Shown one piece after another: positions 48,374 to 57,518 of a stretch of DNA of 64,000 nt. Made by a program: the position numbers and the translations under genes. Origin of the DNA: Streptomyces lomondensis (GTDB taxonomy: Bacteria; Actinomycetota; Actinomycetes; Streptomycetales; Streptomycetaceae); NCBI RefSeq assembly GCF_014651035.1, contig NZ_BMWC01000006.1, positions 372,001 to 436,000 on the forward strand. The letters run 5' to 3'. Numbering within the stretch: the stretch's first letter is position 1; each line of letters begins with the position of its first letter. The notes beneath the pieces are model-generated. The model saw only the letters and a program-made list of their open reading frames with translations, searched no databases and was not told where the DNA came from.

Positions 48374-49387
48374 ATGCCCGCACGCCGCAAGGCAGCCACC
48401 GCCGCCACCCTCGGCACGCTCCCGCTCGCCCTGACCGCGCTGACCGCCCCGCCGGCGGCCGCGCACGGTTCGATGGGCGACCCGGTCAGCCGGGTCTCGC
48501 AGTGCCACGCCGAGGGCCCGGAGAGCCCGAGGTCGGCCGCGTGCCGGGCGGCGGTCGCGGCGGGCGGCACCCAGGCCCTGTACGACTGGAACGGCGTCCG
48601 CATCGGGGACGCGGCCGGGCGCCACCGGCAGCTCATCCCGGACGGCAAGCTCTGCAGCGCGAACAACGAGCAGTTCAAGGGGCTGGACCTCGCCCGCGCC
48701 GACTGGCCCGCGACCAGCGTGCGCAGCGGCTCGTACCCCTTCAAGTACCGCGTGACGGCCCCTCACAAGGGCACCTTCACGGTGTACATCACCAAGCCCG
48801 GCTACGACCCCGCCGAGCCGCTCGCCTGGGACGACCTGGACCTGGCGCACCCGGTGGCGACGGCCACCGACCCGGCCGCGACGGGCGGTTTCTACACCTT
48901 CTCCGGCAGTCTGCCCGAGCGCTCCGGCAAGCACCTGCTGTACGCGGTCTGGCAGCGGTCGGACAGCCCGGAGGCGTTCTACTCCTGCTCGGACGTCAGC
49001 TTCGGCGGTGGCGGCGGCACGGCCCCGACCGCGTCCGCCCTCACCGAGCAGCAGATCGAAGAAGGCAACGGCAAGTCGACGATCGAGCACCACGGGCACG
49101 GCGACGACGACCCCGGCACCTCGGCGGCGCCGGCCGCGGCAGCCGAGGACACGCCGGACCGGCCCAAGGCCGCCGACGCCACGCCCGGCCTGCCCAAGGC
49201 CGCAGCCGCAGCCGCGCCCGACCAGCCCGAGGCGGCCGGTGCCACCGGGAACCTCGCCGAGACCGGCGGCGACGGCAGAACCCCGTACCTCGCGATCGGC
49301 GGCGCCGCCACGCTGGCGCTCGGCGCGTCCGCGCTGTTCCTGTCGGCCCGGCGCCGGGCGGTGGGCCACGGCCGCCACGGCCGCTGA
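48374..49387 (+). CDS. AA10 lytic polysaccharide monooxygenase with LAxTG sorting signal
   Basis: A 337-residue protein. The signal peptide ends at Ala30, so the mature enzyme begins with His31 (HGSMGDPVSR), the N-terminal copper-brace histidine; the second ligand is His131 (TAPHKGTFTVYIT). The catalytic domain runs to about 215, with disulfide cysteines. A His/Asp then Pro/Ala-rich linker leads to LAETG (about 294-298), a hydrophobic helix and the tail SARRRAVGHGRHGR. That is a class E sortase signal, so this monooxygenase should be fixed to the cell wall. It would oxidatively cleave chitin or cellulose; no carbohydrate-binding module is present. ATG 48374 has a GAGGAG site. Confidence 0.92.
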   Translation: MPARRKAATAATLGTLPLALTALTAPPAAAHGSMGDPVSRVSQCHAEGPESPRSAACRAAVAAGGTQALYDWNGVRIGDAAGRHRQLIPDGKLCSANNEQFKGLDLARADWPATSVRSGSYPFKYRVTAPHKGTFTVYITKPGYDPAEPLAWDDLDLAHPVATATDPAATGGFYTFSGSLPERSGKHLLYAVWQRSDSPEAFYSCSDVSFGGGGGTAPTASALTEQQIEEGNGKSTIEHHGHGDDDPGTSAAPAAAAEDTPDRPKAADATPGLPKAAAAAAPDQPEAAGATGNLAETGGDGRTPYLAIGGAATLALGASALFLSARRRAVGHGRHGR

Positions 49388-49410
49388 CCCCAAGCCACCG
49401 CCCCATGACT

Positions 49411-49447
49411 CGGGGCCTGTCCGGCGGCTCAGGCCGGACAGGCCCCG
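49411..49447. terminator. Bidirectional terminator between the AA10 and lipase genes
   Basis: CGGGGCCTGTCCGGC and GCCGGACAGGCCCCG form a perfect 15-bp stem around a 7-base loop, between convergent stops at 49387 and 49468. Confidence 0.92.
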
Positions 49448-49467
49448 AAACGTTTCCGCGACACGTG

Positions 49468-50328
49468 TCAGTCGAACGCCGAAGCACAGGTGGTCGGCGT
49501 GGCCCGCCCCGGATCGAGCGCGTTGGCCACCTCATGGAAGACGATCCGGTCGAGCAGCCCGACGGCCACGTGCTCCGACAGGTCGACGGGGCACAGGTCC
49601 TGGAGCAGCACGTTGCGCACGCCCGGCCCGCTCAGGTACTGGCTGCGCCACGGCGTGACGACCTCGTCGTACTGGGTGGCGATGACCGTGTAGCGCACAC
49701 CGGGCACGGTGTCGCCGCCGGCGTTGAGCCTGTCGAGGAAGTCCGAGCCGGTGACCTGGTCGGCGAGGGCGGGAGTGCTCTGCTTCAGCAGGTCCGCTGC
49801 GCCCGGGAAGTACGGCAGCAGGCGGGTGAAGCCGTTCAGGTCGGTGCCGTGGTTGGTGGGCGCGATACCGACGAGGGCGTTGACCTTGGCGGCTCCCCCG
49901 AGGAACCGCAGGTACCAGCGGGGCATCATGCCGCCCTGCGAGTGCCCGACGACATCGGTCTCGGCGGCGCCGGTGGCGGCGAGCACCTGGTCGACGAAGT
50001 CCCTCAACTGCGCGGCTGACTTCTCGACGGGTCCCAGGCCGTGGAAGAAGGGGACGCCCTGGAGCTGCCCGTAGTCGAGGGAGAAGACGCAGTAGCCGCG
50101 GACCTTCAGATAGGGGGCGAGGCCCAGCCAGTTGTCGACGGAGTTGCCGAGGGTGCCGTGGACCAGGACGACGGGGCGGGGGTGGGCGGCGGACGGCTTG
50201 CAGGAGTAGTCGTTCCAGCCGGAGCTCGGGGCACCGGCGGCCTGGGCGGCGGTGGCCGGGACGGTGGCGACCGCGGCGGTCAGCAGCAGCGCGGCCAGAG
50301 GTCTGAGCGCTCGTTTCCAGGGCAGCAT
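49468..50328 (-). CDS. Secreted alpha/beta-hydrolase triacylglycerol lipase
   Basis: A 286-residue protein with a signal peptide (LAALLLTAAVATVPATAAQA, residues 11-30). It has the oxyanion HGTLGNSVDNW near 57, nucleophile Ser130 in VVGHSQGGMM, an Asp in the YDEVVTPW region and His in SEHVAVGLLD. Four cysteines (CKP, GYC, DLC, TTC) suggest two disulfides. It resembles Streptomyces LipA-type extracellular lipases. It is convergent with the AA10 gene across a strong shared terminator. The 219 bases upstream of its start contain its promoter but nothing I can call exactly. Confidence 0.9.
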   Translation of the reverse strand: MLPWKRALRPLAALLLTAAVATVPATAAQAAGAPSSGWNDYSCKPSAAHPRPVVLVHGTLGNSVDNWLGLAPYLKVRGYCVFSLDYGQLQGVPFFHGLGPVEKSAAQLRDFVDQVLAATGAAETDVVGHSQGGMMPRWYLRFLGGAAKVNALVGIAPTNHGTDLNGFTRLLPYFPGAADLLKQSTPALADQVTGSDFLDRLNAGGDTVPGVRYTVIATQYDEVVTPWRSQYLSGPGVRNVLLQDLCPVDLSEHVAVGLLDRIVFHEVANALDPGRATPTTCASAFD

Positions 50329-50547
50329 CGAGTGATCTCCTTGCGGCTCAAGGGGGGTGCGACGGCACTACGCCCTGTGATCCGGATCACGAGGATGCTG
50401 TTCATTCGTCAAGTTACGAGCGGGTAGTCGAACTGGGAAGTTACGCGTCAGTAAAAACTCCCAGCGACAACTGACACGGGGCACCCGCCTGACCTCGCCT
50501 CATCAGGCAGGCCGAACGGGCCCGCTGCTGACGTCACGCAGAGGGGT

Positions 50548-51531
50548 CTACGCCGCCAGCCCCCCTAGCCCCCCGGGCATCACCGCCCGCGGTCCGAACT
50601 TGGCTCGGGCGCGGTCCGCGACCTCCTCGATGCGGCGGACCTTCTCGTCCACGGGGTCGAAGGTCAGCTGGTAGGAGGCCTGGTCGGCGGGGTCGAGTCC
50701 CTCGGCGCGCAGGGCGATCGCGCGGACCCGGGCGCGTTGCAGACCGAGCGCCTCGTACATGCCGTAGACGGCCCTGGTCAGCGCAGGGGAGTGCGCGGTC
50801 GGTTCGGTCAGGGTGCGGCTGCGGGTCGTGGCGGACCGGTCGGCGTAGCGCACGGTGAGGGTGAGCGTGCGGCAGACCTTGTCCAGGGCGCGCAGCCGGG
50901 CGCCGATCTCCTCGGCGGCCGACAGCAGCGCCCGGCGGTGCCGGTCCGGGTCCAGCTCGTCGCGCTCGAAGGCGCGTTCCGTGGCGAGGGATCGCGAGAC
51001 GGCGTTCGGCACGACCCGGCCGCGATCGACGCCGTTCGCCTTCTCGTGCAGCTCACGACCCGCCTTCGCACCGACCAGCCGCTGCAGCGTGGACAGCGGT
51101 GCGGCGGCGACCAGGCCGAGGGTGTCGAGGCCGTACTCGCCCAGCGTACGGGCGGTCGCGGCACCCACGCCGGGCAGCGCGGCGACGGGCTTGTCCGCGA
51201 GGAACTCCGCGATGGCGTCCGGCTCCTCGGGCACCGCGCGGGTCACCCCGGGCACGGCGTCGCACAGCGCCACGCGGGCCAGCATCGGCCCGGGCCCGGC
51301 ACCGATCAGGCAGTCGACGCCGTACAGCGCGAGCGACCGCACCCGGATCACCGAGGCCAGTTCGACGGCGTCCCGCCCGAAGTACCGCTCGGCGCCCCGC
51401 AGGTCGGCCAGCGCCCCGTCGGGTGGCAGGGCCTGGACGACGGGCGTGAACTCCTCGAGCATCTCGAGCAGTCGGGGCAGGTCGGCCTCGCGGGCCGGCG
51501 GCAGCTGGAAACGTACGCAGAGGATGGTCAT
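50548..51531 (-). CDS. DinP/ImuB-like Y-family polymerase homologue lacking catalytic residues
   Basis: A 327-residue protein whose ATG overlaps the dnaE2 stop (ATGA). The palm, thumb and little-finger regions are recognisable (PVAALPGVGAATARTLGEYGLDTLG, LHEKANGVDRGRVVPNAVSRSLATERAFERDELD), as in DinB. The usual first acidic motif (DxD at the N-terminus) is replaced by ILCVRFQLPP, and the second (SxDEA) by ADLRGAERYFG. It therefore lacks the metal-binding carboxylates and is more like ImuB, a non-catalytic adaptor that brings DnaE2 to the clamp. Database annotation may call it DinP or DNA polymerase IV. Confidence 0.85.
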   Translation of the reverse strand: MTILCVRFQLPPAREADLPRLLEMLEEFTPVVQALPPDGALADLRGAERYFGRDAVELASVIRVRSLALYGVDCLIGAGPGPMLARVALCDAVPGVTRAVPEEPDAIAEFLADKPVAALPGVGAATARTLGEYGLDTLGLVAAAPLSTLQRLVGAKAGRELHEKANGVDRGRVVPNAVSRSLATERAFERDELDPDRHRRALLSAAEEIGARLRALDKVCRTLTLTVRYADRSATTRSRTLTEPTAHSPALTRAVYGMYEALGLQRARVRAIALRAEGLDPADQASYQLTFDPVDEKVRRIEEVADRARAKFGPRAVMPGGLGGLAA

Positions 51532-54500
51532 CCCGCACTCCCCGGACTCTGGTGCCACAACTTTCTTCCCACCGCGGGCCCTTCGCCCGGGGGACGCAGA
51601 TCGGCCCAGGGGTGCATCTCGTACCCCGTGGGCATGCGGATCCTGCGCTGCTCCATCGGATCCTGGGCCGCGGAGCCCGCCGGCGCGGGCGCTCCGTCCG
51701 AACCGGCGAGCCGCCGGCGCGCAGCCCCCTCACCGTCGCCACCGGAATCACCGGAGTCACCGGTCCCGGTCCCGGCCAACCGGGCCGCGACGCCCTCCAG
51801 TCCCTCCTCCCGGCGCACCTCCAGCAGTTCCGCGAGGTTCCAGGCGGCGGCGCCCACCACGCTGAGGCTGCGCGGGCCGCGCCGCTGCACCACCCCGCGC
51901 ACCAGCAGCAGCCAGGAGTGGAAGACGGTGTGGGCGCAGGCGTCGTGGGAGTCGTCGAAGAAGGCGAGGTCGACCAGGCCCGTGCCGTCGTCCAGGGTGG
52001 AGAAGATGACCCGCTTGCCGGACCGGATCGGCGGCGTCTGGGTGGCCGCCTTGGCGCCCGCGACCAGCACCGTCTCCCCGTGCCGGGCCTCGCGCAGCCG
52101 CCGCGCCGACACCACGCCCAGCTCGTCGAGGAACCGCCGGTGGTCGTCCATGAGGTTGCGCGAGGCGTCCATGGACAGCACGCCCAGCTCGGCGCTGAGC
52201 CGCTCCGCTGAGGTGAGGTCGGGCAGCCCGGCCGGGGCGGTCTTCCGCCCGCCGGCCAACGGCAGTTGACCGCCGCCCGCGCCCCGCGCGCCCCGGTGCA
52301 GCTCGGCCAGATGCAGTTGCAGATCCCGGCGGTTGGCGCCGAACGCGTCCAGCGCCCCCACCTGCGCGAGCCGCTGGGCCAGCGGCCGGCTCGGCCGGCC
52401 CCGCTCCCAGAAGTCGACCAGCGAGGCGTACGGCTGCCCTTCGGCGATCCGCGCCGCCTCGTCCTCCCTGATGCCGTGCACATCGGAGAGCGCCAGCCGC
52501 AGACCCCATTTACCGGACACCAGTTCGATACGGTGTGCGACCCCCGACTTGTTCACGTCCAACGGCAGCACCGGCACCCCGCGCCGCCGCGCGTCCGCCA
52601 GCAGCAGCCGCTTCGGATACATCCCGGGGTCGTGGGTGAGCAGCCCGGCATAAAAAGCAGCGGGATGATGCGCTTTCAGCCACGCCGACTGGTACGTCGG
52701 CACGGCGAAGGCGACCGCGTGCGCCTTGCAGAAGCCGTACGACCCGAAGGCCTCGACGATCTCCCAGGTCCGCTGGATCGTTTCCACGTCATAGCCGTTC
52801 GCCGCCGCGTGCTGCGCGAACCACACCTTGATCCGCCCCTGCGACTCCGGATCCGACAGCCCGCGCCGCACCCGGTCGGCCTCACCGCGCCCGCAGCCGG
52901 TCATGATGTCGACGATGTCGATGATCTGCTCGTGGAAGACGACGACCCCGTACGTCTCCTTCAGCGGCTCCTCCAGATCCGGGTGCGGGTAGCGGATCGG
53001 CGCCCGCCCGTGCCGCGCCTCGATGAACGGCCGCACCATGTCGGCGGCGACCGGCCCGGGCCGGAACAGCGAGATGTCGACGACGAGATCGTGGAACGTG
53101 GCCGGCTGGAGCCGCCCGACCAGATCCCGCTGCCCCGGCGACTCGATCTGGAAGCAGCCGAGCGTCTCGGTGGACCGGATCAGCCGGTACGTCTCCGGAT
53201 CCCCCGGCGGCAGGGCGTCCAGATCGACCCTCTCCCCCGTCACCCGCTCCACTTCCGCCACCGCGTGCGCCATGGCCGACTGCATCCGCACACCCAGCAC
53301 GTCGAGCTTCAGCAACCCGAGGTCCTCGACGTCGTCCTTGTCGAACTGCGACATCGGGAAGCCCTCGCCGCTGGTCGGCATGACCGGCGTACGCGCCAGC
53401 AGGGAGGCGTCGGACAGCAGCACCCCGCACGGGTGCATGGCCACCCCGCGCGGCAGGGCGTCCAGCGCCTCGACCAGCTCCCACAGCCTCCCGTACTTCT
53501 CCTTCTCCCCCGCCAGCGCGCGCAGCTCGGGCAGTTCCTCCAGCGCGGCGCGGGCGTCCCGGGCCCGGATGTGCGGAAAGGACTTGGCGATGCGGTCGAT
53601 GTCGGCCGGGTCCATGGACAGGGCCGCCCCCACATCACGGATCGCGTGCCGCACGCGATACGTCTCCGGCATCGCGACCGTCGCGACCCGCTCGGTGCCG
53701 AACCGGTCGATGATCGCGCGGTAGACCTCCAGCCGGCGCGCGGACTCCACGTCGATGTCGATGTCGGGCAGTACGACCCGCTCCTTGGACAGGAACCGCT
53801 CCATCAGCAGCCGGTGCTCGATCGGATCGGCGTGCGCGATCCCGAGCAGATGATTGACGAGCGACCCGGCCCCGGACCCCCGAGCAGCGACCCGAACTCC
53901 CATCTTCCGTACGTCGTCGACCACTTGGGCGACGGTCAGGAAGTAGGAGGCGAACCCGTGGTGGGCGATGATGTCCAGCTCATGGTGCATCCGCTCCCAG
54001 TACTCCCGCCGCCGGTCGTACCCGCGCAGCACCATCCCCGCCGCCGCCCGTGAGGCCAGCGTCCGCTGGGCGGTGCGGCGCCCGGCGCCGACCAGATGCG
54101 GCTCGGGGAAGTGGACGGTCCCGATCCCGAGGTCGTCCTCGGGATCGACCAGGCACTCGGCGGCCGTGGCCTCGGTCTGCTCCACCAGCCGGTGAGCGGT
54201 GTCCCGCCGGAACCCCGCGGCCTCCACGATCCGCTCGGCGGCCTGCAGCATGGCCTCCGCCCCCTTGAGCCAGGCCTCACCGGAGTCCAGTTCCTTGGCC
54301 GGGTCGATGGGCACCAGCCGCCGGGCGGCGTCCAGCACGTCGGCGACCGGCCCCAGGCCCGGGTCGGCGTACCGTACGGCATTGGTGAGCACGGGCCGGA
54401 TCCGCTGCTCGGCGGCGAACCCGACGGTACGGGCGGCCAGCCGCAGCGACCCGGGCCCGGTGCCTTTCCGGCCGTGCCAGACGGCCTCCAGCCGCAGGTC

Positions 54501-55031
54501 GTCGCCGTAGATCTCGCGCCAGGGCATGAGCAGCCGCGCCGCCCGGTCGGGACGCCCCGCGGCCAGGGCACGCCCGACATCCGAGTCCGGCCCGAGCAGC
54601 ACGGTCAGCCCCTCGGCATGGTTGCGGTCCCAGGGCAGCAGGGGCGTCCCCTCCCCCTCATGGGCGGCCGAGACGAGCCGGCACAGCTCCGCCCACCCCC
54701 GGGCCCCGTCCCGGGCAAGGAAGATCACACGAGCAGCCGACTCGTCGACAAAGGCGCCACCGCGCACCGGGGTCCGACGCCGCCCCCGCCGCCCGACCCC
54801 ACCCTGAGGCTCCACCCCCGCCACCGCCAGATCCGCCCCGAACACCGGACGGACCCCTTCTTTCGCACAGGCCTTCGCGAACCGGACGGCACCGGCGAGC
54901 GTGTCGCGATCGGTGAGCGCCAGGGCGTCCATGCCCCGCTCGGAGGCACGCTCGGCCAGCCGCTCCGGGTGCGAGGCTCCATAGCGCAACGAGAACCCGG
55001 AGACGGTGTGCAGATGCGTGAACCCCGGCAC
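51528..55031 (-). CDS. dnaE2: Error-prone DNA polymerase III alpha subunit DnaE2
   Basis: A 1167-residue polymerase. It starts with a PHP domain (VPGFTHLHTVSGFSLRYGASHPERLAERASERGMDALALTDRDTLAGAVRFAKAC). The C-family catalytic part has LPDIDIDVESARRLEVYRAI, SQFDKDDVEDLGLLKLDVLGVRMQSAM and the finger/helix-hairpin-helix region (GFCKAHAVAFAVPTYQSAWLKAHHPAAFYAGLL). A C-terminal OB domain ends it. It performs translesion mutagenesis in SOS. GTG 55031 is chosen because GGGAGG lies 6 bases before it. A LexA box is at 55065-55080. It is coupled to the ImuB-like gene; an imuA gene is not visible here. A Gly/Arg-rich insert near 60 (GVGRRGRRRTPVRGG) looks specific to this strain group. Confidence 0.94.
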   Translation of the reverse strand: MPGFTHLHTVSGFSLRYGASHPERLAERASERGMDALALTDRDTLAGAVRFAKACAKEGVRPVFGADLAVAGVEPQGGVGRRGRRRTPVRGGAFVDESAARVIFLARDGARGWAELCRLVSAAHEGEGTPLLPWDRNHAEGLTVLLGPDSDVGRALAAGRPDRAARLLMPWREIYGDDLRLEAVWHGRKGTGPGSLRLAARTVGFAAEQRIRPVLTNAVRYADPGLGPVADVLDAARRLVPIDPAKELDSGEAWLKGAEAMLQAAERIVEAAGFRRDTAHRLVEQTEATAAECLVDPEDDLGIGTVHFPEPHLVGAGRRTAQRTLASRAAAGMVLRGYDRRREYWERMHHELDIIAHHGFASYFLTVAQVVDDVRKMGVRVAARGSGAGSLVNHLLGIAHADPIEHRLLMERFLSKERVVLPDIDIDVESARRLEVYRAIIDRFGTERVATVAMPETYRVRHAIRDVGAALSMDPADIDRIAKSFPHIRARDARAALEELPELRALAGEKEKYGRLWELVEALDALPRGVAMHPCGVLLSDASLLARTPVMPTSGEGFPMSQFDKDDVEDLGLLKLDVLGVRMQSAMAHAVAEVERVTGERVDLDALPPGDPETYRLIRSTETLGCFQIESPGQRDLVGRLQPATFHDLVVDISLFRPGPVAADMVRPFIEARHGRAPIRYPHPDLEEPLKETYGVVVFHEQIIDIVDIMTGCGRGEADRVRRGLSDPESQGRIKVWFAQHAAANGYDVETIQRTWEIVEAFGSYGFCKAHAVAFAVPTYQSAWLKAHHPAAFYAGLLTHDPGMYPKRLLLADARRRGVPVLPLDVNKSGVAHRIELVSGKWGLRLALSDVHGIREDEAARIAEGQPYASLVDFWERGRPSRPLAQRLAQVGALDAFGANRRDLQLHLAELHRGARGAGGGQLPLAGGRKTAPAGLPDLTSAERLSAELGVLSMDASRNLMDDHRRFLDELGVVSARRLREARHGETVLVAGAKAATQTPPIRSGKRVIFSTLDDGTGLVDLAFFDDSHDACAHTVFHSWLLLVRGVVQRRGPRSLSVVGAAAWNLAELLEVRREEGLEGVAARLAGTGTGDSGDSGGDGEGAARRRLAGSDGAPAPAGSAAQDPMEQRRIRMPTGYEMHPWADLRPPGEGPAVGRKLWHQSPGSAG

Positions 55032-55064
55032 ACGCACCTCCCACACTCGCGAACACACCGACTC

Positions 55065-55080
55065 TCGAACATCTGTTCCC
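55065..55080 (-). promoter_or_regulatory. LexA (SOS) box of dnaE2
   Basis: TCGAACATCTGTTCCC matches the actinobacterial SOS box TCGAAC-N4-GTTCGA except for its final two bases. It lies 34 bases upstream of the GTG start, on the promoter. Confidence 0.85.
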
Positions 55081-55184
55081 AGCTACCTCACCCCCACCAT
55101 ACCCCCATCCTCGAATGTATGTGCGACATCCGTTCGGCCCCGCCCCACCTGCGGAAACACCACGCACCCCCCGACCGTGGAGGC

Positions 55185-56189
55185 ATGCCGCACCGCTCGT
55201 TCCGCGCCGAGACGAGAGACGCCGTCACCCCTCGGGCCACCCTGCTCGTCCTCGGCGTGATCGCGCTCCAGCTGCTCTTCATCGCCTCGTACGTGGGAGC
55301 CCTGCACGACCCGAAGCCCAGGGACGTGCCCTTCGGTCTGGTGGCCCCACAGGCCGCGTCCGACCAGGCGGTGACCCGGCTGGAACGGCTCCCCGGCTCC
55401 CCCCTGGACCCCCGCGCCCTGCCGGACGAGGCAACGGCCCGGAACCAGATCGAGAACCGCGACATCGACGGCGCCCTGATCATCGATCCCGCCGGCACCA
55501 CCGACACCCTCCTGGTCGCCTCCGGCGGCGGCAGGGTCCTCTCCACCACGCTGACCACCCTCGTCACCACCCTGGAGAAGTCCGAGCGGCGCACCATCCG
55601 CACGATCGACGTGATCCCGTCCGCGTCCCACGACCCCAACGGCCTCTCGTCCTTCTACCTGGTGGTCGGCTGGTGCGTCGGCGGCTACCTCGGCGCCGCG
55701 GCCCTGGCCGTCAGCGCCGGAGCGAAACCCGCCGACCGCACCCGCGCCGCGATCCGCCTGGCGGTGACGGCCCTGATCGCCCTCCTCGGCGGCCTCGGCG
55801 GAGCCCTCATCACCGGCCCGGCCCTGGACGCCCTCCCCGGCAGCACAGCGGCCCTCTGGGGCCTCGGCACCCTGATCATCTTCGCCGTGGGCGCCGCCAC
55901 CCTCGCCCTCCAGGGCGTCTTCGGCACGATCGGTATCGGCCTGGTCATCCTGCTGGTGGTCATCCTCGGCAACCCGAGCGCGGGCGGCGCCCTGCCCCCG
56001 CCCCTCCTCCCACCCTTCTGGGAGGCGATCGGCCCCGCCCTGCCCCCGGGCGCCGGCACCTGGGCGACACGCTCGATCGCCTACTTCGACAACAACGCGA
56101 TGACCACCTCACTCCTGACCCTGACGGCATGGGCAGCAGCGGGCACGGCCATCACGATGGCAGCGGCAGCTCGCCGAAGGACGCCGTAA
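55185..56189 (+). CDS. ABC-2-type membrane protein, YhgE/Pip-like
   Basis: A 334-residue membrane protein. One N-terminal helix (ATLLVLGVIALQLLFIASYVGAL) is followed by an extracytoplasmic domain of about 120 residues (QAVTRLERLPGSPLDPRALPDEATARNQIENRDIDGALIIDPAGT). Five more helices follow to the C-terminus. The single-helix, external domain, helix-bundle order matches ABC-2/YhgE-like permeases. No ATPase is adjacent. ATG 55185 follows GGAGG. The 153-base gap to dnaE2 is shared by two divergent promoters. Confidence 0.8.
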   Translation: MPHRSFRAETRDAVTPRATLLVLGVIALQLLFIASYVGALHDPKPRDVPFGLVAPQAASDQAVTRLERLPGSPLDPRALPDEATARNQIENRDIDGALIIDPAGTTDTLLVASGGGRVLSTTLTTLVTTLEKSERRTIRTIDVIPSASHDPNGLSSFYLVVGWCVGGYLGAAALAVSAGAKPADRTRAAIRLAVTALIALLGGLGGALITGPALDALPGSTAALWGLGTLIIFAVGAATLALQGVFGTIGIGLVILLVVILGNPSAGGALPPPLLPPFWEAIGPALPPGAGTWATRSIAYFDNNAMTTSLLTLTAWAAAGTAITMAAAARRRTP

Positions 56190-56226
56190 CCCCGCACACG
56201 ACGCGCCCGCACCCGCGCGCGGCGAG

Positions 56227-56348
56227 AAGGGGACGTGTCGGGGGGTGTCCGCCCGCAGCGGTTGGCGCGTCAACGGACAGTCAGTCGGCGTCCGACCCCA
56301 TCGCGCCGTTCCGAGGACGGACACCCCCCGGCGCGGCCCCGACCCACC
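56227..56348. repeat. 122-bp dispersed intergenic repeat, copy 2
   Basis: It is identical to 1260-1381 and in the same orientation. It also lies between convergent genes (stops at 56189 and 56436), here 38 bases after the membrane-protein gene. Imperfect 23-bp inverted ends fold it into a long hairpin. Confidence 0.85.
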
Positions 56349-56388
56349 ACCCGACGCCAGGCGAAGACGCGCACTCCACGGCACGCGA

Positions 56389-56421
56389 AAGCCCCGCCCC
56401 TCAACCAGAGGGGCGGGGCTT
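56389..56421 (-). terminator. Terminator of the first S1 protease gene
   Basis: AAGCCCCGCCCCT and AGGGGCGGGGCTT form a perfect 13-bp stem with a 7-base loop, 15 bases after the stop at 56436. Confidence 0.9.
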
Positions 56422-56435
56422 CACGAACCCGCGAG

Positions 56436-57518
56436 TCAGCCGATCTCGGTCCCGGTCGCCGACAGCGCCTCCGTCACCGGCTGGAAGAACGTCTCCCCGC
56501 CCGAGGTGCAGTCACCACTGCCACCCGACGTGAGCCCGATCGCGTTGCTCCCCGAGAACAGCGACCCGCCACTGTCCCCCGGCTCCGCGCACACGTCGGT
56601 CTGGATCAGCCCGTTCACGATGTCGCCGTTGCCGTAGTTCACCGTGGCGTCCAGCCCCGTGACCTTCCCGTCGTGCACCTGCGTCGTCGACCCGCTCCGC
56701 GTGACCTGCATGCCGACGGTCGCCTCGGCGGCACCCGTGATCTTCTGGGTCGACCCGTTGTACAGGTTCACCTCGCTCGGGTGAGCCACGTCCGCGGTGT
56801 ACTTGACCAGCCCGTAGTCGTCGTCCGGGAAGCTGGAGTCCGCGTTGGTGCCGATCTCCTTGCCGCTGGAGTCCGACCACGTGGAGATGCCCTCGGTGCA
56901 GTGCCCGGCGGTCAGGAAGAACGGCTCGCCGCCCTTGACCACGTTGAAGCCCAGCGAGCAGCGGCCGCCGCCACCGGTGATCGCGTCACCGCCGGCGATG
57001 AAGGGCTTGTACTCCCCCTTCGTCCGCTTGAGTTCGGCCTTCGCCCCGAGCCCGTCGACGACCTTCGTCAGCTTCGCCCACTCGGCCTTGGAGACCGTAC
57101 GGTCGGCGGTCACGACGACCTTGTTCGTCGTCGGGTCGGTCACCCAGGAGGTGCCCGGAATCGTCGCGTCCTGCTTCAGCGTGCTGCGGGCGCTCTTGAG
57201 TTCGGCGAGGGAGTTCGCGACGACTCTCGCCTTGGCCCCGGCCTTCTCGACGGCCTGCGCGGCGGTCTCGTCGAGGACGTTCACCACGAGGCTCTTGCTC
57301 TTCGTGTCGTAGTACGTCCCCGCCGCGTCGGCGCCCAGGTCCTGGGCCAGCGTCGAGGCGAGCTTTCCGGCCGCCGTGACCGACAGCGTCCGGGGCGCGG
57401 AGGCCTCCGGAGTCTCGCTGGCGTTCGCGGTCTGGAACGTCACTCCCGCGGCGACCAGTGCGGCGATGCCCGCACCTGCCACGGCTGCACGCCGCTTGGG
57501 TATGCGTCGGTGCTTCAA
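56436..57518 (-). CDS. Secreted S1 (alpha-lytic/streptogrisin-type) serine protease, long propeptide
   Basis: A 360-residue protein starting at TTG 57518 with GGAGG 7 bases before it. Signal peptide is residues about 1-33. The propeptide runs about 34-180 (alpha-lytic type, with LSVTAAGKLASTLAQDLGADAAGTYYD and SWVTDPTTNKVVVTADRTVSKAEW). The mature domain of about 180 residues has His in FFLTAGHCTEG, Asp in DDDYGLVKY and Ser in CAEPGDSGGSLF. Six cysteines allow three disulfides. The propeptide acts as folding chaperone for this group. A 20-bp perfect palindrome is upstream, and a second S1 protease gene follows in the same direction but with a separate terminator and promoter. Confidence 0.93.
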   Translation of the reverse strand: MKHRRIPKRRAAVAGAGIAALVAAGVTFQTANASETPEASAPRTLSVTAAGKLASTLAQDLGADAAGTYYDTKSKSLVVNVLDETAAQAVEKAGAKARVVANSLAELKSARSTLKQDATIPGTSWVTDPTTNKVVVTADRTVSKAEWAKLTKVVDGLGAKAELKRTKGEYKPFIAGGDAITGGGGRCSLGFNVVKGGEPFFLTAGHCTEGISTWSDSSGKEIGTNADSSFPDDDYGLVKYTADVAHPSEVNLYNGSTQKITGAAEATVGMQVTRSGSTTQVHDGKVTGLDATVNYGNGDIVNGLIQTDVCAEPGDSGGSLFSGSNAIGLTSGGSGDCTSGGETFFQPVTEALSATGTEIG

